Shown one piece after another: positions 1 to 6,136 of a DNA stretch of 7,837 nt. The position numbers were made by a program, and so were the translations under genes. Positions within the stretch are counted from its first letter, which is position 1. Each line of letters starts with the position of its first letter. The DNA is from Syntrophomonas sp. UBA1376 (GTDB lineage: Bacteria; Bacillota; Syntrophomonadia; Syntrophomonadales; Syntrophomonadaceae): NCBI GenBank assembly GCA_002305535.1, contig DBRE01000103.1, forward strand, positions 412 to 8,248, read 5' to 3'. Below the pieces are notes generated by a model. The model made no database searches. It was given only the letters and a program-made list of their open reading frames with translations, and was not told where the DNA came from.

Positions 1-1656
1 GTGCTGGTTAGTTATCTGAGAACCCCCTTACAGGCACTGTATGTGGGACTACCATTTCTGTTGATCTTCTTCTATTTTGTATACCGTCATCGCCAGGTGG
101 AGATCCGCTTAACCAAGGCTCAGACGATGGTCAAGATCAATGAGCAATACCTGGATCGCATCCATGGGCAATGGATAGAATTCGCTGATCAAGGCCAGGA
201 GTTTGCCCGGTTTGATCATCCTTACAGCAATGACCTGGATATCTTTGGGCCAAAATCACTGTTTCAATGGTTATCCACAGTTCAAACCTTCTTGGGACGC
301 CAACAGCTGTACCAACATTTAGCTCACCCCTCCAAGGAGATCGATGCCATTTTAATCCGTCAAAAAGCTGTTAAAGAACTGGCTGGCCGGCTGGATTTTT
401 GCCAGGGCTTGGAATGTCGAGGCTTAATAACTTCAGAAGCAGGCCGCGATCCTGGTGAGCTGATTGCCTATGCTCAGACAAGCCCGCATATAGGTAAGTT
501 TATTAAATCCATCCGCTGGCTGCCTTTATGCACTGCCGTCTCTTTGGCACTGTACTTTTTGCAAATGATATCCCTGCAGATTCCAGTGATCCTTTTAATG
601 CTGCAGAGTCTCATTGTACTATTCACCTATAAATCAACGGGGGCACCTCTGCGCTGGGTCTATTCTTTCCAGAAAAGCTTGCAGTCCTATAGGAGTATGC
701 TGGAACTAATTGAACAGGAGCCATGGGAAGACCCGTATCTGTCATCCCTGCACGCTGAACTGTTCGAGAAAAACGAATCGGCTCACAAGGCAATGCAGCA
801 ATTAGAAAGAATATCCGGATCCATAGATATGAACCGCTCTATGTTTTATCTAATAATTAACATCGGTCTTTTATGGGATATTCAATGTGCCGTAAGACTA
901 GCTGCTTGGAAATCTCGCTATGGCAGCAGGGTAGGGCGATGGTTGGAAATCGTCGGAACTATGGAGGCTTTCTGTAGTCTGGCAGTTGTAGCTCACATCC
1001 ATCCGGATTGGACTTACCCTGAAATCGAAGATCAGGGTCAGAGAATATCCGCCCAGGGTCTGGGGCATCCCCTGCTGCATCCGGAAAAATGCGTTCATAA
1101 CGATATAGATATAGAAAATTACTCCTGCATAGTAACCGGATCCAACATGTCAGGAAAAAGCACCTGGCTGCGCTCCATAGGTATCAACCTGGTACTGGCT
1201 TATGCCGGAAGCCCGGTATGTGCTGAGAAGTTTGTCTGCTCAGTGATGGATATTTATACATCCATGGAAATACGAGATGATCTCATCGAAGGAGTTTCTA
1301 CCTTCTATGCAGAGCTGAAACGCATCAATATGATCCTGGAGCATTCCCGTCGGGACAAGCCCATGATTTATTTAATAGATGAGATATTTCGAGGAACCAA
1401 TTCCCTGGATCGGATTACCGGTGCTCAGGTCGTCTTGAGACAGTTGAGCCAAAATGGTGCCATCGGCCTGATTTCCACCCACGACTTTGAACTGTGTGAT
1501 CTGGAAAAGGAACTATGGGCCAAATTTAAGAACTTCCATTTTCAGGAGCATTATGTGAACGGCGGCATTGAGTTTGATTACAAACTGCGCCCAGGGCGAT
1601 GTAGCACCTCCAATGCTCGCTATTTAATGAAGATGGTGGGAATAGATATATCCTAA
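1..1656 (+). CDS. Membrane-anchored MutS-family ATPase (MutS-like domain V protein), probably 5'-partial
   Basis: A MutS-related ATPase of the orphan membrane-associated type, not canonical MutS. Residue numbers count the first codon (GTG) as 1. A hydrophobic segment lies at about 11-29, a conserved-looking DLDIFGPKSLFQ motif at 78-89, and two further membrane segments at about 172-189 and 194-210. A helical core precedes a full C-terminal ATPase: Walker A GSNMSGKST (380-388), an STFYAE signature-like stretch (433-438), Walker B IYLIDE ending D460-E461 followed by FRGTN, and an H-loop STHD (492-495). The mismatch-recognition N-terminal domain of MutS and the Smr nuclease of MutS2 are absent. 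The frame is open to the first base and no ribosome binding site is visible. Family members I recall run to about 600 residues with an extra N-terminal helix, so the GTG may be internal and the true start upstream. The ATPase is intact and should be active. Its biological role is not established; a mismatch-repair role should not be assumed. Confidence 0.85.
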   Translation: MLVSYLRTPLQALYVGLPFLLIFFYFVYRHRQVEIRLTKAQTMVKINEQYLDRIHGQWIEFADQGQEFARFDHPYSNDLDIFGPKSLFQWLSTVQTFLGRQQLYQHLAHPSKEIDAILIRQKAVKELAGRLDFCQGLECRGLITSEAGRDPGELIAYAQTSPHIGKFIKSIRWLPLCTAVSLALYFLQMISLQIPVILLMLQSLIVLFTYKSTGAPLRWVYSFQKSLQSYRSMLELIEQEPWEDPYLSSLHAELFEKNESAHKAMQQLERISGSIDMNRSMFYLIINIGLLWDIQCAVRLAAWKSRYGSRVGRWLEIVGTMEAFCSLAVVAHIHPDWTYPEIEDQGQRISAQGLGHPLLHPEKCVHNDIDIENYSCIVTGSNMSGKSTWLRSIGINLVLAYAGSPVCAEKFVCSVMDIYTSMEIRDDLIEGVSTFYAELKRINMILEHSRRDKPMIYLIDEIFRGTNSLDRITGAQVVLRQLSQNGAIGLISTHDFELCDLEKELWAKFKNFHFQEHYVNGGIEFDYKLRPGRCSTSNARYLMKMVGIDIS

Positions 1657-1682
1657 ACTAAAATTGGGTAGCTGATCTGTGG

Positions 1683-2060
1683 TTACAACCAATAGGTTGG
1701 AGTCATTATAAAAGGGAACAGGGCTAAAAAGAGGCTTAGACTTATAAACAGAACAATTATCACTAGTCTCCATTTGGGGTGGGGTACTAATTTCTTAAAG
1801 ATTGACGTTACTTGTTTCCAGTGAAGCAAGATATGTACCAATAATAATGCCAATAGTAAGTAACCTAAGTATAGATGGATGGTTGCCCAACCATCCCGAT
1901 TGATCCCCCATAGATACATATGTACCTTAGTTCCATAAAGCTGGCGGGAAGCCGACCCGCTTAACAGCACATACTTGCGCACATATCCTGTACCCACCAG
2001 CGCCATCATTACCAGAAACATAACGCCGTCAATAATTAGATTTGTTTTGGCCTTGGACAT
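1683..2060 (-). CDS. DUF4405 family small membrane protein, possible haem-binding cytochrome b-like
   Basis: A 125-residue integral membrane protein with three predicted helices, at about 8-28, 60-80 and 98-118. The sequence from W59 to V84 (WATIH...HILLHW) carries three histidines, H62, H76 and H80, in and beside the second helix. This matches the pattern of the DUF4405 family, which resembles cytochrome b/FdhI-type membrane subunits, so bis-His haem binding is plausible but inferred. The ATG start is secured by AGGAGGTGG (2073 down to 2065), about 5 nt upstream. The stop lies 26 nt from the end of the convergent MutS-like gene with no clear terminator between them. It lies downstream of the CoA-transferase gene on the same strand, but 142 nt containing a strong palindrome separate them, so cotranscription is uncertain. 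No partner redox enzyme is encoded in this window, and its function is unknown. Confidence 0.8.
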   Translation of the reverse strand: MSKAKTNLIIDGVMFLVMMALVGTGYVRKYVLLSGSASRQLYGTKVHMYLWGINRDGWATIHLYLGYLLLALLLVHILLHWKQVTSIFKKLVPHPKWRLVIIVLFISLSLFLALFPFIMTPTYWL

Positions 2061-2160
2061 GATTCCACCTCCTGGATCGAGTTATGTCTGTTAGGCTTAT
2101 TTTAATCCCTTCTGACCGTTTTGGATATAAGTCTAACTCAAAACTATCACCTGTCGTACA

Positions 2161-2191
2161 CGCAAGTCAGGGGACCGTCCCCTGACTTGCG
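2161..2191. repeat. Perfect 15-bp inverted repeat (REP-like palindrome)
   Basis: Two perfectly complementary 15-nt arms (2161-2175 and 2177-2191) surround a single C at 2176. The core reads GGGGACCGTCCCC and the outer arms CGCAAGTCA / TGACTTGCG. The palindrome begins about 11 nt beyond the stop of the CoA-transferase gene on the minus strand. No T-run follows on either strand, so it is not a standard intrinsic terminator, although it could slow polymerase or protect the 3' end of the mRNA. Palindromes with GGGGAC...GTCCCC cores are, from memory, scattered in intergenic DNA of many clostridial genomes, which is why I call it REP-like. Only one copy is present here. Confidence 0.75.
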
Positions 2192-2202
2192 CATCCTGTT
2201 TC

Positions 2203-3495
2203 TTAGCTGGAAAAAACGCTGTCTTTGGCTAGATCCTTACGAAAATCTGGGTGGGCTATACTTATCAGTTCTCTAAACCTTTCCCGATTGGATTTGCCGC
2301 TGAGCTTGGCGACTCCATATTCGGTAACTATATAATCAACCTCGTTGCGTGTGGTGGTAACGGCTGTCCCGGGAGTAAGCATAGGTACTATTCTGCTGAT
2401 AGTGCCTTTCGCTGCGGTTGACGGCAGAGCAATAATGGACTTGCCTCCTCGAGACATTTTGGCGCCCCGTATGAAGTCCACCTGACCGCCGACGCCGCTG
2501 AACTGGACAGTTCCCAGCGAATCGGCTGCCACCTGACCCAGCAGGTCTACCTGCAGAGCAGAATTAATAGAAATCATGTTGTCATTTTCTTTGATGACCA
2601 GAGGGTTATTAACATATTCTTCTGGATGCATTTCGACAAAAGGATTGTCATCTACCCACTTGAAAAGTTGGCGGGTTCCCATCACAAAAGCGCATACCAT
2701 CTTATAAGGATGCAGAGTCTTTTTCGAACAGTCGATAACTCCTGACTCCACTAACTCAATTACCCCATCCGAAAACATTTCCGTGTGAATACCCAAATTT
2801 CTCTTTTCCGTGAGAAAGGTCAAAACGGCATCAGGAATAGCCCCAATTCCCATCTGCAAGGTAGCGCCATCCTCTACCAAATCAGCAATGTAACCGCCCA
2901 TGGTTTTTTCCACATCGCCTATAGCAGGGCGGGGAATTTCAAATAAAGGATCATTCTGGAGAACAAAACAGTCTATATCGCGCACGTGTAAAAAGGTATC
3001 ACCATGGGTTCTGGGCATGTTGGCATTGACCTGAGCGATAACGGTTTGTGCTGAGCGAGCAGCCCTCATGGTGTAATCGACCGAGATACCTAGACTGCAA
3101 AATCCATGTTCATCAGGAGGTGTAACTGTTATCAAGGCGACATCGATAGGAATTTGCCCCTGGGTGAATAACTCGGGTATCTGGGAAATGTAGCGGGGGA
3201 TAAAATCAGCCCGACCCTCATTAATTGCCTGACGGGTCTTGGGCCCGGCGAAGCAGGATAAATGACGAAAATGAGCCTCCATTTCCGGCTCAACATATAA
3301 AGATTCACCTATGCCCCAGCGGTGAAAAACTTTAACATCTTCCAACTCTTTGTATCTAGCACTCATAGCCCGGGTCAAAGCCCGGGGCTCAGCACAAGCG
3401 TGGCCAACTGCCACCGTATCTCCTGATTTAATACCTTTGACCGCTTCCCCGGCGGTACAGATCCTGCCGTTGTAAATGTCGCGCCATCCTGCCAT
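2203..3495 (-). CDS. Acetyl-CoA hydrolase/transferase family CoA-transferase (4-hydroxybutyrate/butyrate CoA-transferase-like)
   Basis: A 430-residue cytoplasmic enzyme expected to move CoA between an acyl-CoA and a free carboxylate such as acetate through a glutamyl-CoA thioester. The N-terminal domain has VSP-type TPPDEHGFCSLG at 125-136. The C-terminal domain carries GIGAIPDAV (216-224), the catalytic motif HTEMFSDG with E239 as the expected nucleophile, and the glycine loop GVGGQVDF (334-341). An ending with TEYGVAKL (391-398) and AHPDF (414-418) is typical. Length and motifs fit single-chain 4-hydroxybutyrate CoA-transferase (AbfT of Clostridium aminobutyricum, about 438 residues) better than two-subunit enzymes. 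ATG at 3495 is chosen because AAGGAGG (3512-3506) lies 10 nt upstream. Substrate cannot be read from sequence: acetate with butyryl-, 4-hydroxybutyryl- or another short acyl-CoA are all possible. It stands alone, without beta-oxidation neighbours in the window. The gene upstream (zupT) is divergent. Confidence 0.88.
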   Translation of the reverse strand: MAGWRDIYNGRICTAGEAVKGIKSGDTVAVGHACAEPRALTRAMSARYKELEDVKVFHRWGIGESLYVEPEMEAHFRHLSCFAGPKTRQAINEGRADFIPRYISQIPELFTQGQIPIDVALITVTPPDEHGFCSLGISVDYTMRAARSAQTVIAQVNANMPRTHGDTFLHVRDIDCFVLQNDPLFEIPRPAIGDVEKTMGGYIADLVEDGATLQMGIGAIPDAVLTFLTEKRNLGIHTEMFSDGVIELVESGVIDCSKKTLHPYKMVCAFVMGTRQLFKWVDDNPFVEMHPEEYVNNPLVIKENDNMISINSALQVDLLGQVAADSLGTVQFSGVGGQVDFIRGAKMSRGGKSIIALPSTAAKGTISRIVPMLTPGTAVTTTRNEVDYIVTEYGVAKLSGKSNRERFRELISIAHPDFRKDLAKDSVFSS

Positions 3496-3592
3496 ATTAT
3501 AGTTTCCTCCTTAGCTGCGAATAATGTTGAGTTGATTGCTCACTAACTTTAGTTATAGCGCAATATCTATCATTGTAACATTATTGCCGGAG

Positions 3593-3664
3593 TTGTGACT
3601 GTTATCGCGATTGGGTGATATTCCCTGTGGGCTGTCTCGTGTCCTTGACAAGGCTAAGTCACAA
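3593..3664. repeat. Separated 8-bp inverted repeat TTGTGACT / AGTCACAA at the zupT promoter
   Basis: TTGTGACT (3593-3600) is the exact reverse complement of AGTCACAA (3657-3664), with 56 nt between them. The right arm sits in the spacer between the -35 and -10 boxes of the zupT promoter, so a protein bound there would compete with RNA polymerase. The arms could be two operator half-sites bridged by a looping regulator. Eight-base arms this far apart can arise by chance, so the role is speculative. Confidence 0.3.
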
Positions 3665-3673
3665 TAATAAAGT
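3645..3673 (+). promoter_or_regulatory. Sigma-A promoter for zupT
   Basis: A perfect -35 box TTGACA (3645-3650) is followed by a 17-nt spacer and the -10 box TAAAGT (3668-3673, 4 of 6 matches to TATAAT). Transcription should begin near 3680, giving a leader of about 40 nt before the ATG at 3719. The leader is too short for a riboswitch, so control is probably by a DNA-binding protein, if it is regulated at all. Confidence 0.6.
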
Positions 3674-3718
3674 TAGATTTGGACTACCTAATTCTATCAA
3701 ACCGGCAGGTAATGCAAG

Positions 3719-4525
3719 ATGGGACTTGAAAACCTTGGACTGGCCTTTGTCTTAACAATGCTGGCGGGTTTATCTACCAGCATAGGAGGCCTTATAGCTC
3801 TTTTCGCTAAGCGAACCAACACCGATTTTTTATCTTTTGCGTTGGGGTTTTCGGCAGGAGTCATGATATATGTTGCCATGGTGGAGATTTTTGCCGAGGC
3901 CAGGCTGGCTGCTGTTAACGTATGGGGCACTGCTGGACTGTGGGTGGCAACCGCCGCTTTTTTCGCCGGTATAATGCTTATCGCCATAATTGATAAGTTA
4001 GTTCCCGAATATGAAAACCCACATGAACCGCGAGCCTTAGACGAAATCTCTGAAAACACTGATCATACCGGCAATGCCAAGCTGTTGCGATTAGGGGTGA
4101 TGGCGGCGGTAGCCATAGCCATTCATAACTTCCCAGAAGGATTGGCCGCGTTCATCTCCGTATTGCATGATCCATCAGTAGGTATTGCCATCGTCATAGC
4201 TATCGCCATACATAACATACCGGAAGGAATTGCTGTCGCTGTGCCAGTCTATTATGCTACCGGAGACAGAGGGAAGGCTTTTCAGTACTCGTTCCTATCA
4301 GGGTTGTCAGAGCCTCTAGGGGCACTGATAGGTTTTCTGATATTATTACCTTTCATGAGTGAAGGTTTATTTGCCTTGGTGTTTGCCTCAGTGGCAGGGA
4401 TAATGGTGTTCATCTCCTTGGATGAATTGCTGCCGGCCGCCAGAGAGTATGGAGCCGCCCATCAATCAGTTTATGGTATCATTGTCGGCATGATGGTAAT
4501 GGCTGTCAGCCTACTCTTGATGTAG
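3719..4525 (+). CDS. zupT: ZIP-family zinc/divalent metal transporter ZupT
   Basis: A 268-residue cytoplasmic-membrane importer for zinc and probably other divalent metals such as iron, manganese or cobalt. It has about eight hydrophobic segments. The two ZIP metal-site motifs are intact: HNFPEG with H136, N137 and E140 in helix 4, and HNIPEG with H165, N166 and E169 in helix 5. The SEPLGA stretch (S197-E198) and DELLPAA (235-241) are also characteristic. A hydrophilic cytoplasmic loop at about 96-122 contains two histidines (H102, H116) in place of the long His-rich loop of eukaryotic ZIPs. Length is close to E. coli ZupT (257). The ATG at 3719 has only a weak AGGT (3707-3710) upstream; ATG at 3712 is out of frame. 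The gene is transcribed alone from its own promoter and is divergent from the CoA-transferase gene. I see no clear terminator in the 118 nt to the convergent permease gene. Confidence 0.92.
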   Translation: MGLENLGLAFVLTMLAGLSTSIGGLIALFAKRTNTDFLSFALGFSAGVMIYVAMVEIFAEARLAAVNVWGTAGLWVATAAFFAGIMLIAIIDKLVPEYENPHEPRALDEISENTDHTGNAKLLRLGVMAAVAIAIHNFPEGLAAFISVLHDPSVGIAIVIAIAIHNIPEGIAVAVPVYYATGDRGKAFQYSFLSGLSEPLGALIGFLILLPFMSEGLFALVFASVAGIMVFISLDELLPAAREYGAAHQSVYGIIVGMMVMAVSLLLM

Positions 4526-4643
4526 AAATCTGCTCTATGTTCTTCGATACATTTCTTTATTATTTCCTAATACAATTGCCGGGGCCAACCTGCCTACTGA
4601 TAGGAGTATGCTGCTACTGCGGCCATAGCGCTGTATTATATTA

Positions 4644-5933
4644 TTAAACCTTCCCTGTGCGGAAGATAACATGTTCCAACAGTAATGACGCCAACACACC
4701 CATGACAAAACCATTGCCAAATATGGGGCGTAGTTGGGAAGGGAAAGTGGCTACCACATCCGCTGGCAGGAAAGCCACCAGGATCCCTATCAATATAGGT
4801 AGGGCTATCAGGAGGGCATGGTCAAAAACAGGTTCCTCCATGGCTGCGAAAGCACTGCTGAGACCTGCTGCTACCTGGGTACACATGATGAACAACAAGA
4901 TGCAGCCAATCACTACTTCGGGGATAAAAGAAAGGTAATAGAGAGTGCGCGGCAAAAAGGCTAAAAGCAGCATAATCACACCGGCAGGTACCAGGGTGGA
5001 ACGAGCTGCACAGCCGGTGGAGGCGATGACACCGGGGCTAAAGGAAAAGTTTACTGGACCGATGACCCCCATGAAGCCGGCCAGGGTATTGCCCAGACCG
5101 GTAAAGGAAATGCCGCGGGTGATACGTTCAGGCATCTTATCAGCCTGTAATACAGTTCCCACCGCTTGGATGGAGCCCAGATCATTTATAGAAAGTCCCA
5201 GAAAACAGAGTATAAAAGCAATAATGAGTCCTGGATCGATAACCAGAGTGGTGGTCATTTGATTGAAAAAACCTCCCAATACAGGAAGACCATAGGCATT
5301 GGCTCCCTGCAGCCAAATAGGATTTACCAAGGCATAAGCTACACTGCCAATTATCATAGCCCACAATATCAAGGTGGACTTCCACAAACCGGTCAGAAAT
5401 CGCTGAGCCACGAACAGGAGGAATATAAAGACCAAAACAAAGCTGAGGTTTTGCGCGGGTAGAGAATTGGCTGAGCCGCTAGTGATAAGATTCAGGATGG
5501 TCGGTATAATTGTGAAAGCTACTAACAGCAAAATAACTGCCACTACCCGGGGGGTGAAGAGCTGACGCAAATAAGCAAACAAGCCGCTGATGGCCAAAAT
5601 GCTTAACAGGATCCCGCAGATCAAAATACTGGTATAAATGGCTGCCGAAGAACTGCTCTGGGAAGCAAGGATGCCAATAAGCAGAACAGTGGCGGGGCCA
5701 ATGACCAAAGGAAGCCTATGTCCAAAGAATATCTGCAACAACAGACTGACTGCCATGACCGCGAACAGCTTTTGCATGTAGAGCACTTCTGCCGCGCCGG
5801 TTCCTTCCAGACTTCCTAGGATTTTGCCCAGTATGATTACGGCGGGAATAGTAACGGCCAACCACTGCAGGCCATAAATAATGTTTTCCGCAAAACTCGG
5901 GTGATCTTCCAATCTATACTTTAGATTCATCAT
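4644..5933 (-). CDS. NCS2-family (uracil/xanthine permease) transporter, divergent
   Basis: A 429-residue inner-membrane transporter of the nucleobase:cation symporter-2 fold, with 12-14 hydrophobic segments filling almost the whole chain. The family is recognised by the N-terminal FAENIIYGLQ (14-23), FGHRLPLVIGPA (70-81) and the TM10 region GPVNFSFSPGVIASTGCAAR (292-311), where G301, T306 and R311 match the family signature G-x4-T...R. The residues that contact substrate elsewhere do not match. The TM8 glutamate of UraA/XanQ (UraA E241, XanQ E272) is replaced by N250, with D251 next to it. The Q/E-N pair before the signature glycine is replaced by F298-S299. Substrate is therefore open: uracil or xanthine should not be assumed, and purine derivatives or another planar molecule are possible. 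Two ATGs begin the frame (5933 and 5930); AGGTT lies about 6 nt upstream of the first. The gene ends in a double stop (TAATAA). It appears monocistronic. Confidence 0.85.
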   Translation of the reverse strand: MMNLKYRLEDHPSFAENIIYGLQWLAVTIPAVIILGKILGSLEGTGAAEVLYMQKLFAVMAVSLLLQIFFGHRLPLVIGPATVLLIGILASQSSSSAAIYTSILICGILLSILAISGLFAYLRQLFTPRVVAVILLLVAFTIIPTILNLITSGSANSLPAQNLSFVLVFIFLLFVAQRFLTGLWKSTLILWAMIIGSVAYALVNPIWLQGANAYGLPVLGGFFNQMTTTLVIDPGLIIAFILCFLGLSINDLGSIQAVGTVLQADKMPERITRGISFTGLGNTLAGFMGVIGPVNFSFSPGVIASTGCAARSTLVPAGVIMLLLAFLPRTLYYLSFIPEVVIGCILLFIMCTQVAAGLSSAFAAMEEPVFDHALLIALPILIGILVAFLPADVVATFPSQLRPIFGNGFVMGVLASLLLEHVIFRTGKV

Positions 5934-6043
5934 GTTTCAACCTACCTCGCAATGATACGCTAAGAAGAGCGATTTTCACAGCCACGATCGTATCGGATTA
6001 TTAATTCGGGTTTAGCCAAGCCTTTCCTTCCCTGGGTATTTAG

Positions 6044-6088
6044 ATTTGCTTTAACAATATGTTATAGTATTTTCTATACTAAGCAAAT
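6044..6088. repeat. Nested dyad symmetries over the promoter of the CNNM/CBS gene
   Basis: Three perfect inverted repeats overlap here. The outer pair is ATTTGCTT (6044-6051) and AAGCAAAT (6081-6088). Inside it lie TAACA-ATA-TGTTA (6052-6064), immediately beside or overlapping the -35 box, and TAGTAT-TTTCT-ATACTA (6065-6081), overlapping the -10 box. Together they cover the whole promoter, a placement expected of repressor operators. The DNA is AT-rich, which raises the chance of fortuitous palindromes. Confidence 0.4.
6051..6080 (+). promoter_or_regulatory. Probable sigma-A promoter for the CNNM/CBS-domain gene
   Basis: TTAACA (6051-6056, 5 of 6 matches to TTGACA) is separated by 18 nt from TATACT (6075-6080, 5 of 6 matches to TATAAT). 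Transcription should start near 6087, giving a leader of about 50 nt before the CTG start proposed at 6137. An alternative -10, TATAGT at 6063-6068, has only a poor -35 partner. Confidence 0.5.
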
Positions 6089-6120
6089 TTGATTGGGAAA
6101 TAAGTGTATTATGAGAACTT

Positions 6121-6127
6121 GGAGGAG
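6121..6127 (+). promoter_or_regulatory. Ribosome binding site that places the start of the CNNM/CBS gene at CTG 6137
   Basis: GGAGGAG (6121-6127) is the only strong Shine-Dalgarno sequence near this gene. In the coding frame it is followed by a TGA stop (6128-6130), then CTG at 6137, 11 nt after the GGAGG core. The next usable in-frame start, TTG at 6182, is 56 nt from this site and has no site of its own. An out-of-frame ATG at 6130 begins only a 5-codon ORF that ends at 6147. Confidence 0.6.
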
Positions 6128-6136
6128 TGATGCACT

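Noticed and set aside
1686..1699. Small hairpin CAACC-AATA-GGTTG at the 3' end of the DUF4405 gene
   Set aside because: The 5-bp stem lies in coding sequence and has no T-run, so it is too weak to call a terminator for either convergent gene.
3367..3389. Repeated CCCGGG segments within the CoA-transferase gene
   Set aside because: They encode ordinary residues (PRAL/TRAM) of the conserved N-terminal region, so the repeat is explained by coding sequence.
3552..3578. Minus-strand promoter for the CoA-transferase gene (TTACAA ... TATAAC)
   Set aside because: The spacer is only 15 nt and the alternative -35 alignments are poor. No sigma-54 GG-N10-GC element was found either, so the promoter is left uncalled.
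3697..4059. A 120-codon minus-strand open frame opposite zupT
   Set aside because: It lies antisense to a clear ZIP transporter, its composition shows no family features, and it is best explained as a shadow of the zupT reading frame.
4526..4643. Terminator between the convergent zupT and permease genes
   Set aside because: Only 4-bp stems (for example CCTA-CTGA-TAGG) without adjacent T-runs are visible.
4657..5462. Several plus-strand open frames inside the permease gene
   Set aside because: All are antisense to a well-supported NCS2 transporter, have low-complexity composition and lack convincing ribosome binding sites.
5934..6050. Purine-type riboswitch upstream of the permease gene
   Set aside because: The minus-strand leader lacks the conserved purine aptamer core and a paired terminator; only scattered short dyads such as GATACG/CGTATC are present.
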